IMG/VR virus record: IMGVR_UViG_3300041405_000148
Coordinates: 1 to 64,000 of that record
DNA from: a virus
Length of the DNA: 64,000 nt
Reading direction: 5' to 3' (one strand)
Position 1 is the stretch's first letter, and each line of letters opens with the position of its first letter. Shown one piece after another: positions 35,554-40,111 of the stretch. Under the pieces are notes generated by a model, which saw nothing but the letters and a program-made list of their open reading frames with translations, did no database searches and was not told where the DNA came from. The translations under genes and the position numbers were made by a program.

Positions 35554-35860
35554 CTCTGGACTTTTCGAGTAAACGGTACTTTTCTTTTTGGTTAGTTATT
35601 TCTTCATTCAGAGTTAATCTGTCAGCGTTAGCTGCATCCAATCGTTTTTGATACTCTTCCTTAAGCTGTTGCTGCACTTTCTCATCTTGAACTTGTTGAT
35701 AAGCAATACCATCTTGATACTTTGAATTGCCGTAATGATGTAAAGCCAACCAACTCAACAGTAAGGCAACTAAAGCAATAACAACAAATCTCAATACTTT
35801 ATTTTGCCAAAGATTTTTAATTGTAACTATTAATACAGATGCACCCACAAACCCTCTCAT
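35435..35860 (-). CDS. Inner-membrane spanin (Rz-like)
   Basis: A 141-residue protein with one N-terminal membrane helix (about 22-42) and a long periplasmic coiled coil (DEKVQQQLKEEYQKRLDAANADRLTLNEEI). The C terminus is LCLDPKWLQLYKDSLPE. This is the type II inner spanin layout. The exact start is uncertain: a GTG five codons in also fits a Shine-Dalgarno. Confidence 0.8.
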   Translation of the reverse strand: MRGFVGASVLIVTIKNLWQNKVLRFVVIALVALLLSWLALHHYGNSKYQDGIAYQQVQDEKVQQQLKEEYQKRLDAANADRLTLNEEITNQKEKYRLLEKSRGAKSDKVQTKVVEYSKTSDGSKLCLDPKWLQLYKDSLPE

Positions 35861-36074
35861 ACTCTTTTAAGGCGATCTCCCGACATGAAGTACAAAAGTT
35901 TTCCAAAGATTTGCTTTCGTTAGTGTCGCCAGGTTTATCTTCCTCTTGGGTATAATCTTCCAAGTCTAATTCCCGTTCGAGGTCTTTTTTAAGGGATTGA
36001 CGATCAAAATCATTTTTGTGGTCTTTATGCCAACCCCCTTTATTAAAATCATACTTACTGACTGGATTTCTCAC
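35817..36074 (-). CDS. Hypothetical 85-residue protein with Cys cluster
   Basis: Charged protein (HKDHKNDFDRQSLKKDLERELDLEDYTQEEDK) ending with FCTSCREIALKEYERVCGCICINSYN, a CxxC plus CxC cluster that may bind metal. It overlaps the start of the inner spanin by 44 bases. No family recognised. Confidence 0.5.
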   Translation of the reverse strand: MRNPVSKYDFNKGGWHKDHKNDFDRQSLKKDLERELDLEDYTQEEDKPGDTNESKSLENFCTSCREIALKEYERVCGCICINSYN

Positions 36075-36086
36075 TCCTTGCCCTCC

Positions 36087-36371
36087 TTATTTATTAAGGT
36101 TTATGATTTGCCCATTCTGCAATACAGTAGTTGTCCCATCAGCGAACGTCTTAGTTACAGTTCCGGGAGTACCGTCATTACCAGGACAGGTAGTAGTTGA
36201 AGCCTTAAAACGACCTGTTTTCATGTCATTAAGTACAAAAGTAGAACACCGACCTACCTCCACAACTTGTGTTTCAGTGATTTTTGTTTCAGTAGTAGTC
36301 TTAGTTTCTGCATACATACTACCAGAGAAAATCAACAGCAATGGGAATGCAAGTATAGCTAGTTTTTTCAT
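36087..36371 (-). CDS. Secreted periplasmic protein of unknown function
   Basis: A 94-residue protein with a clear signal peptide (MKKLAILAFPLLLIFSGSMYA, cleavage before ETK). The mature part is Thr-rich (TKTTTETKITETQVVEVG) with two cysteines (CSTF, TTCPG) that could form a disulfide. A good promoter precedes it. No family recognised; it fits with the spanins and envelope genes nearby. Confidence 0.6.
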   Translation of the reverse strand: MKKLAILAFPLLLIFSGSMYAETKTTTETKITETQVVEVGRCSTFVLNDMKTGRFKASTTTCPGNDGTPGTVTKTFADGTTTVLQNGQIINLNK

Positions 36372-36402
36372 TTAATTTCTCCTGAAATTAGGGTTGAACC
36401 TG

Positions 36403-36431
36403 ATTGTACATGTTTACAAATCTTAAGTCAA
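36403..36431 (-). promoter_or_regulatory. Promoter for secreted protein/spanin operon
   Basis: On the minus strand TTGACT (36431-36426), a 17-base spacer and TACAAT (36408-36403). Confidence 0.75.
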
Positions 36432-36441
36432 GATATAAAAC

Positions 36442-36471
36442 AAAAAACCCCTGACATTTCTGACAGGGGTT
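36442..36471 (-). terminator. Terminator
   Basis: On the minus strand AACCCCTG / CAGGGGTT stem with an inner CA/TG pair, followed by TTTTTTG. It ends the gene at 36478-36786. Confidence 0.85.
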
Positions 36472-36477
36472 AAAATA

Positions 36478-36786
36478 TTATTCAATTTTTAACAGAAGTC
36501 CCGCAGGTTTTCCATCATCTTCCTCTGAAGAATTTCCATCATCTTCATCATCTTTTTCATACATTTCAAGACTTGTTTCAACATACTCTTTAATAGTTTT
36601 AGCAGCTGACAGTCTGTTTGTTGGTGATGCACTTTCGTTATTCATGATTGTGATTAGAAGATTTATTGCTTGAGGATATGCATTAACAAGATCTTCTTGA
36701 CCTTTCACAACGTTCATTTGTAGATCATGCAGAAGTTTACTCATACGGTCTGGGCGACCTCTGCCTCTTTTTTTAATTCCAGCCAT
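36478..36786 (-). CDS. Candidate terminase small subunit
   Basis: A 102-residue protein. It starts MAGIKKRGRGRPDRMSKLL, with an AT-hook-like GRGRP. A helical segment follows with YPQAINLLITIMNNESASPTNRLSAAKTIKEYVE, then an acidic tail ending in PAGLLLKIE. The 'RLSAAKTI.EY' helix and final hydrophobic tip are typical of small terminases. It is 6 kb from the large subunit, separated by tRNAs and fibre genes, so the call is tentative. GTGAGG precedes the chosen ATG. Confidence 0.45.
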   Translation of the reverse strand: MAGIKKRGRGRPDRMSKLLHDLQMNVVKGQEDLVNAYPQAINLLITIMNNESASPTNRLSAAKTIKEYVETSLEMYEKDDEDDGNSSEEDDGKPAGLLLKIE

Positions 36787-36943
36787 ATTAGCCTCACTTA
36801 GTTTAAATAAAAAGAAAGCGGCACAGAGGCCGCTGACTATCGAATGCATATAAAGACTTTCTGCAAGAGGAGGAACAGATTGTCAACTCTTTAAAGGAGT
36901 TATGCTACTCCAGATTAACGGCTCTGGTTATGCTCGTTTTATT

Positions 36944-37014
36944 TGGCAGGGGTAGAGAGATTCGAACTCTCGCATCCGGGTTTGGAATCCTTCTGGCTGC
37001 CTCAGCATACCCCA
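36944..37014 (-). pseudogene. tRNA-like gene (Trp/Gly-like), damaged anticodon stem
   Basis: Acceptor GGGGTA / TACCCC, T arm GAGAG TTCGAAT CTCTC, G discriminator and encoded CCA are good. The 3' anticodon strand CCCGG has no complementary 5' strand. The D arm is shortened, giving 68 bases without CCA. The loop contains TTCCAAA, compatible with Trp (CCA) or Gly (TCC). Probably a deletion derivative. The gap at 36850-36943 upstream of it has two 5-bp hairpins and no ORF. Confidence 0.5.
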
Positions 37015-37020
37015 ACTGTT

Positions 37021-37096
37021 TGGAAGCGGATACCGAAATCGAATCGGTCTGGAGAGGCTTATGAGACCCCTGAACTCACCAGAGTTCTAATCCGCA
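37021..37096 (-). tRNA. tRNA-Met (CAT)
   Basis: Pairs 2-7 GCGGAT / ATCCGC, position 1-72 unpaired (T-T), anticodon loop CTCATAA, D arm GAAC / GTTC, T loop TTCGATT, encoded CCA. The unpaired 1-72 recalls initiator tRNA, but no three G-C pairs are seen in the anticodon stem. Confidence 0.8.
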
Positions 37097-37097
37097 A

Positions 37098-37283
37098 TTA
37101 TTCTATTTCTTTAAAATAAGGTTGATCTAAAATACCATACCTCTTTTCAACTTTTTTAAGTCTTACATCACAAACTAAACCATCAGAATTAAAGCAATAC
37201 TGAATCTTAGAGAAAGTTAAATTGCCATCCGAATCAAAGCCTGTTTGGACTTTCTTGCCAGAATCAACCCAGTTTTCTTTCAT
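37098..37283 (-). CDS. Hypothetical 61-residue protein
   Basis: Small protein MKENWVDSGKKVQTGFDSDG followed by LTFSKIQYCFNSDGLVCDVRLKKVEKRYG. Repeated 'F.SDG' turns suggest a beta hairpin fold. The ATG at 37283 has AGAGG; a longer reading would run through the adjacent tRNA. No family recognised. Confidence 0.6.
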   Translation of the reverse strand: MKENWVDSGKKVQTGFDSDGNLTFSKIQYCFNSDGLVCDVRLKKVEKRYGILDQPYFKEIE

Positions 37284-37299
37284 AAAACCTCTTTTAAGT

Positions 37300-37384
37300 T
37301 GGTACATCAGGTGAGACTCGAACTCACACAGGTTGCCCCGCCAGAACCTAAATCTGGTGCGTCTACCAATTTCGCCACTGATGC
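37300..37384 (-). tRNA. tRNA-Leu (TAG)
   Basis: Acceptor GCATCAG / CTGATGT, anticodon loop TTTAGGT on CCAGA / TCTGG, long variable arm, T loop TTCGAGT and encoded CCA. Confidence 0.9.
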
Positions 37385-37394
37385 ATTTGTTTAG

Positions 37395-37454
37395 TTTGCT
37401 CTGATACGCTACACGTAAATCCTGCAAGCCCGAAGGTCTCTACAGGAGAGCAAA
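37395..37454 (-). ncRNA. Structured RNA candidate 4 (closed 60-base fold)
   Basis: Ends pair over 8 perfect bp (37447-37454 with 37395-37402). A second hairpin, 37441-37446 with 37421-37426, stacks directly on it and is capped by CC TTCG GG. An 18-base single-stranded side remains on the 3' side, like candidate 1. No ORF. Confidence 0.5.
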
Positions 37455-37459
37455 TTAGG

Positions 37460-37551
37460 CGTCGCTCTAGGGAATTGAACCCCAGTCAGGATGCGCAGTC
37501 CTGTCCACCAAGGATAGTGAGGAATCGAACCTCAGTCATACCAGACACGAC
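37460..37551 (-). tRNA. tRNA-Arg (GCG) with an extra hairpin in the D region
   Basis: Acceptor GTCGTGT pairs with GAGCGAC (one mismatch), anticodon loop CTGCGCA on CAGGA / TCCTG, T loop TTCAATT, 3' end GCC-T rather than CCA. Between acceptor and anticodon arm lie about 41 bases instead of 19. They include TGAGG TTCGATT CCTCA, a complete T-arm-like hairpin. Either a D-region insertion or a fusion of two damaged tRNA genes. Confidence 0.5.
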
Positions 37552-37557
37552 ATAATT

Positions 37558-37633
37558 TGGTGGAGACGAAGAGAATTGAACTCTTTACAGGAAAGGTGCA
37601 AACCTTCCTCGCTACCTTAGTACATGCGCCCCC
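37558..37633 (-). tRNA. tRNA-Ala (TGC)
   Basis: Acceptor GGGGGCG / CGTCTCC pairs fully with two G-U pairs. Anticodon loop TTTGCAC, T arm AAGAG TTCAATT CTCTT, encoded CCA. The D stem is weak. Confidence 0.7.
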
Positions 37634-37664
37634 AAATTTTTGCGCCCCTTTGTAGTGAATGTCT

Positions 37665-37762
37665 TTAAGTGGAGTCTTTAATGCAAGCAATAAATTTCCT
37701 CACACACTTAATCTTAGACCTACTCAGCTGGACGGCTTTAGGAAAGCGTCCTTTCCCTTCTC
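37665..37762 (-). ncRNA. Hairpin-rich intergenic segment
   Basis: Between tRNA-Ala and tRNA-Phe. Contains stem 37705-37711 / 37665-37671 (TTAAGTG / CACTTAA) and a 9-bp hairpin with one bulge at 37731-37752 (GGAC-GCTTT / AAAGC-GTCC). No closing stem and no convincing ORF. Confidence 0.35.
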
Positions 37763-37765
37763 ATT

Positions 37766-37841
37766 TGGTGGAACCTCTCAGAATCGAACTGAGTCCTCAT
37801 CGTCTTCAGCGACACGCGCGAACCATCTACGCCAAAGTTCC
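37766..37841 (-). tRNA. tRNA-Phe (GAA)
   Basis: Acceptor GGAACTT / AGGTTCC, anticodon loop CTGAAGA, T loop TTCGATT, encoded CCA. Confidence 0.9.
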
Positions 37842-37896
37842 ATATTCACTGTCGATTGGTTAACTGAATCTCCAACTCCCCACAATGAATTTTAAT

Positions 37897-37974
37897 TGGT
37901 CTCCCCTCCTGGATTCGAACCAGGGACCCGATGCATCCAAAGCACCTACGCTGACCAGACTGCGCTAAGGAGAG
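37897..37974 (-). tRNA. tRNA-Pro (TGG)
   Basis: Acceptor CTCTCCT / AGGGGAG, anticodon loop TTTGGAT, T loop TTCGAAT, encoded CCA. Confidence 0.9.
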
Positions 37975-38038
37975 ATAGTTTTACTTTTTGATAATCCAGA
38001 AGTATCGGAAAAACTGGAACCAGCTGGCAAGCTGAGTT

Positions 38039-38114
38039 TGGCAGGTCTGCCTTGACTTGAACAAGGGCTACGAATTTCAAAGACTCGTGTGCTAACCAAT
38101 TACACCACAGACCT
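38039..38114 (-). tRNA. tRNA-Gln (TTG)
   Basis: Perfect acceptor AGGTCTG / CAGACCT, anticodon loop CTTTGAA, G discriminator, encoded CCA. It is followed by a small hairpin CAGCT TGCC AGCTG and a run of T (38005-38034), a possible processing or weak termination site. Confidence 0.9.
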
Positions 38115-38122
38115 ATTAAATT

Positions 38123-38196
38123 TGGAGCATCCTACGAGACTCGAACTCGTGACATCGACTTGGAAGGACGAGATGTTACCACTACACCAAGAATGC
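38123..38196 (-). tRNA. tRNA-Gly (TCC)
   Basis: Acceptor GCATTCT / AGGATGC, anticodon loop CTTCCAA, T discriminator, encoded CCA; one mismatch in the anticodon stem. Confidence 0.85.
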
Positions 38197-38203
38197 TTTA
38201 ATC

Positions 38204-38279
38204 TGGTTGTCTCAACAGGGAACGATCCTGTGACCTCACCCTTATCAGGGGTGCGCTCTACCAACTGAGCTATGAGACA
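38204..38279 (-). tRNA. tRNA-Ile (GAT)
   Basis: Acceptor TGTCTCA / TGAGACA, D arm GCTCAGTTGGTAGAGC, anticodon loop CTGATAA, encoded CCA. The T loop is ATCGTTC. Confidence 0.9.
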
Positions 38280-38288
38280 ATTATTCTT

Positions 38289-38495
38289 TTAACGATTGAT
38301 CTGATGTCCGATAACGCCACCAACAGCAGCACCACCTAAAGTCCCAAGACCTGAACCGTTTGTTAAAACTGAACCACCTATTGCACCTACACCTGCACCA
38401 ATTGCTGTGTTACGATCACGTTGTGACATATTAGAACAACCTGAAACAGAAGCGGCTAAAACAACAGCCAGTAGGATAGCAGAAACTTTTTTCAT
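38289..38495 (-). CDS. osmB: OsmB-like lipoprotein
   Basis: A 68-residue protein. Signal peptide with lipobox VSGC (Cys at 20), then SQRDRNTAIGAGVGAIGGSV, GSGLGTLGGAAVGGVIGHQ. This is almost the E. coli OsmB sequence, an osmotically inducible lipoprotein with a glycine-zipper membrane segment. The ATG at 38495 has GAGGT upstream; a longer reading would enter the tRNA-Thr gene. It sits alone among tRNA genes and is probably host-derived. Function in infection is unknown. Confidence 0.8.
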   Translation of the reverse strand: MKKVSAILLAVVLAASVSGCSNMSQRDRNTAIGAGVGAIGGSVLTNGSGLGTLGGAAVGGVIGHQINR

Positions 38496-38525
38496 TTTTA
38501 CTACCTCATTTGTTTTAATGAAACT

Positions 38526-38600
38526 TGGTGCTCCCACACTGAATCGAACAGAGATTAACGGGTTACAAAGCCGCAGTAATAGCCATTATACGATAGGAGC
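38526..38600 (-). tRNA. tRNA-Thr (TGT)
   Basis: Acceptor GCTCCTA / TGGGAGC, anticodon loop TTTGTAA, T loop TTCGATT, encoded CCA; one mismatch in each of the anticodon and T stems. Confidence 0.8.
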
Positions 38601-38606
38601 ATAAAT

Positions 38607-38689
38607 TGGCTGGGGAGGTGGGATTCGAACCCACGTTGTCTTTCGACATGGATTAACAGTCCACCGCTAAACCACTCAGCTACACCCCA
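38607..38689 (-). tRNA. tRNA with Asn anticodon (GTT) and serine-type long variable arm
   Basis: 83 bases. Acceptor pairs six of seven (GGGGTG strand against CTCCCC). 3-bp D stem GCT / AGC, anticodon loop CTGTTAA on GTGGA / TCCAT. The variable region is 13 bases with GTC GAAA GAC, T arm GTGGG TTCGAAT CCCAC, G discriminator and encoded CCA. Ordinary tRNA-Asn has a 5-base variable loop. A long variable arm is the main identity element for seryl-tRNA synthetase, which does not read the anticodon. Confidence 0.8.
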
Positions 38690-38705
38690 ATAATTCTTAT
38701 TCAAC

Positions 38706-38868
38706 TAATCATTCCACGAGGCTCCTCTCATCCTCGTCATTCTATCCGGTGCACTCGGCTTAGGAGTCCGTTACTTGGGAATCTACATGGTAGGAGCCGA
38801 TCCTCCCTCGAATTACCTCACAGTTGTATGCCTACATCTGCTTTCGATCCTTGCTAACAAAATGATTA
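38706..38868 (-). ncRNA. Structured RNA candidate 5 (closed 163-base fold)
   Basis: Ends pair over 8 perfect bp (38861-38868 with 38706-38713, TAATCATT / AATGATTA). Inside, TCGGCT / AGCCGA pairs 38795-38800 with 38755-38760 and ACGAGG / CCTCGT pairs 38732-38737 with 38716-38721. It fills the gap between tRNA-Asn-like and tRNA-Lys genes. No ORF. Confidence 0.5.
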
Positions 38869-38881
38869 TGTAAATAAAAAC

Positions 38882-38956
38882 TGGTTGATCGGGTGAGGTT
38901 CGAACTCACGTCTCGATGCTTAAAAGGCACCTGCCTAACCACTTGGCTACCGATCA
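38882..38956 (-). tRNA. tRNA-Lys (TTT)
   Basis: Perfect acceptor TGATCGG / CCGATCA, anticodon loop CTTTTAA, T loop TTCGAAC, encoded CCA. Confidence 0.9.
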
Positions 38957-38965
38957 ATTAAAACA

Positions 38966-39084
38966 TTAAAAACTGACTGAAGTAAAAGGGGATTAAGGAT
39001 TGCCCCTCTTTCCTTGCCCGAAGGCTGTTTCACCAATTGAAGTTTGTATTTTGGTTGCTGAACTACTTCATTGTCAGTTCTTAA
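38966..39084 (-). ncRNA. Structured RNA candidate 6 (18-bp terminal stem, pseudoknot, UUCAGCAA motif)
   Basis: Ends pair as AACTGAC + TGAAGT against ACTTCA + GTCAGTT (13 bp with a two-base bulge; 39065-39079 with 38971-38983), and five more weaker pairs extend outward. Inside are GCC TTCG GGC, an 8-bp hairpin with GGGG / CCCC, and AAGGA / TCCTT that can pair into that hairpin's loop as a pseudoknot. A hairpin at 39039-39069 carries TTCAGCAA, shared with candidate 7. The 3' strand runs into TTTTT. It nearly abuts tRNA-Asp. Confidence 0.6.
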
Positions 39085-39087
39085 ATT

Positions 39088-39164
39088 TGGCGAGGATGAC
39101 GAGATTCGAACTCGCATTTTCCGCATAGACAGTGCGGTACAATTACCCAGTCTGCCACATCCCC
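39088..39164 (-). tRNA. tRNA-Asp (GTC)
   Basis: Acceptor GGGGATG / CATCCTC, anticodon loop CTGTCTA on CCGCA / TGCGG, G discriminator, encoded CCA. Confidence 0.9.
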
Positions 39165-39221
39165 ATGTATTTAATCTAACATAAATACCTACATCAAATC
39201 AAGATATTTATCTTATTATTT

Positions 39222-39312
39222 TGGCGGAAGCGGAGAGAGTCGAACTCTCAAGGCGCTGTTAACGCTCGGCTGTTTTCAAGACAGTTTTCGTCGCCAATCG
39301 ATTTGCACTTCC
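39222..39312 (-). tRNA. tRNA-Ser (TGA)
   Basis: Class II. Acceptor GGAAGTG / CGCTTCC, anticodon loop CTTGAAA, long variable arm (GAGCGTTAACAGCGC), G discriminator, encoded CCA. Confidence 0.9.
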
Positions 39313-39320
39313 ATTTTGTT

Positions 39321-39398
39321 TGGTATCCCCACCGAGACTCGAACTCGGCCCTCCAGATTGAAAGTCTGGCGATCTAACCAACTAATGCATATGGCGAT
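39321..39398 (-). tRNA. tRNA-Glu (TTC)
   Basis: Anticodon loop CTTTCAA on CCAGA / TCTGG, T arm CCGAG TTCGAGT CTCGG, encoded CCA. The acceptor has one G-G mismatch (ATCGCCA against TGGGGAT) and the D stem is weak. Confidence 0.75.
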
Positions 39399-39404
39399 GT
39401 TGTT

Positions 39405-39486
39405 TGGTGGGGCCACCTGGATTCGAACCAGGGCGTGGTATGCTAGATTTACAGTCTAGTGCGTTCGGCCTCTCTGCCATGTCCCC
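39405..39486 (-). tRNA. tRNA-Tyr (GTA)
   Basis: Acceptor GGGGACA / TGGCCCC (one mismatch), anticodon loop CTGTAAA, class II variable region, T loop TTCGAAT, encoded CCA. Confidence 0.85.
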
Positions 39487-39494
39487 AAAATTAA

Positions 39495-39665
39495 TTACAA
39501 CGGATTACGTGGACCACGACCCCTAAAGAGTTCAATGAGCCAAATAACAATTGCTACTACAAAAACAATCTTAGCTGCCATTGCTGCTGTTCCAGCTAAA
39601 ACACCGAAACCTAAAGCTGCTGCAAGTAAAGCCACTACCAAGAAAATTAAGCCCCATCCTAACAT
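39495..39665 (-). CDS. ytjA: YtjA-like (DUF1328) small membrane protein
   Basis: A 56-residue protein: [20 protein letters not shown], then [20 protein letters not shown], then [16 protein letters not shown]. This matches E. coli YtjA/DUF1328 almost residue for residue ([27 protein letters not shown]), with two membrane helices. Shine-Dalgarno CAGGAG is seven bases before the chosen ATG. It is the third small host-like envelope gene in this block. Confidence 0.8.
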   Translation of the reverse strand: MLGWGLIFLVVALLAAALGFGVLAGTAAMAAKIVFVVAIVIWLIELFRGRGPRNPL

Positions 39666-39761
39666 AACATTTCTCCTGTGTCAATGGGTTTTATTAAGAT
39701 ACTTCAGTATATTCAGAAGGTCTGTTTTTAGTGTTTTATCCAGTTAAACTATCAAGTCAAA

Positions 39762-39840
39762 GACCTGAGCCGGATTCGAACCGACAACGCTCCTTTAGCA
39801 GAGGAATTTTAGTGTTGCTGAAAAACCTTCTTGAATTTGG
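39762..39840 (-). ncRNA. tRNA-like 3' half with upstream UUCAGCAA hairpin (candidate 8)
   Basis: Reading leftward: a hairpin carrying TTCAGCAA (39803-39830), then an anticodon-like arm TTCCT CTGCTAA AGGAG, a T-like arm GTCGG TTCGAAT CCGGC and 3' strand TCAGGTC. No 5' acceptor strand (GACCTGA) exists nearby, there is no CCA, and the serine-type anticodon GCT comes without a long variable arm. It may be a dead tRNA or a tRNA-mimicking module of an RNA that follows the Ro60-like gene. Confidence 0.45.
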
Positions 39841-39912
39841 TATGGCAGAAGAATTTTGGTTTACATTTCAATTGTAAGTAATTGCGGTATTTCTTCTTAC
39901 CTAATCTTAAAA

Positions 39913-40004
39913 CTTATTTTTGAAAATCACAGAAGAACCCTTGGTTTCTTTAAGCTAGAAGTTTGTGATTGCTGAATGTCTTCATCATGATCTTCAAGAA
40001 TAAG
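39913..40004 (-). ncRNA. Structured RNA candidate 7 (17-bp terminal stem)
   Basis: A 92-base segment directly downstream of the Ro60-like gene on the same strand. CTTATTCTTGAAGATCA (40004-39988) pairs with TGATTTTCAAAAATAAG (39929-39913) with one C-A mismatch and one G-U. Inside is a hairpin GAAG..CTTC (39958-39983) carrying TTCAGCAA, shared with candidates 6 and 8. No ORF in 39667-40111 was found. Confidence 0.6.
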
Positions 40005-40063
40005 TCTTTGTTTATTAACTTATGTACTTGATTTAAGTCCAAAGTTATTTACTTATGTACTTA

Positions 40064-40092
40064 CTTTAACATAAGGGCTAACTCCATGTCAA
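40064..40092 (-). promoter_or_regulatory. Possible promoter for ncRNA/tRNA transcription
   Basis: On the minus strand TTGACA (40092-40087), 17 bases, TTAAAG (40069-40064). The -35 is perfect and the -10 poor. The repeated word TTATGTTA also occurs near the terminase promoter and at 39180. Confidence 0.4.
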
Positions 40093-40111
40093 CCCTTTTA
40101 TTAAGTTTTTA

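Noticed and set aside
37659-37895. Plus-strand frames of 64-78 codons in the tRNA block
   Set aside because: They run through the tRNA-Phe gene and lack ribosome sites.
30062-40004. tmRNA as the explanation for one of the structured RNAs
   Set aside because: No segment has an Ala-type acceptor half at both ends with a tag reading frame, and none encodes 3' CCA.
39758-40050. tRNA-Ser split by a self-splicing intron at 39758-40045
   Set aside because: A GGACTTAA at about 40040 could pair imperfectly with the 3' strand, but the body lacks group I core elements and the tRNA has no long variable arm or CCA.
30000-40111. CRISPR array or CRISPR-repeat mimics
   Set aside because: No regularly spaced direct repeats of 20-40 bases; the structured segments differ from each other apart from the short UUCAGCAA hairpin.
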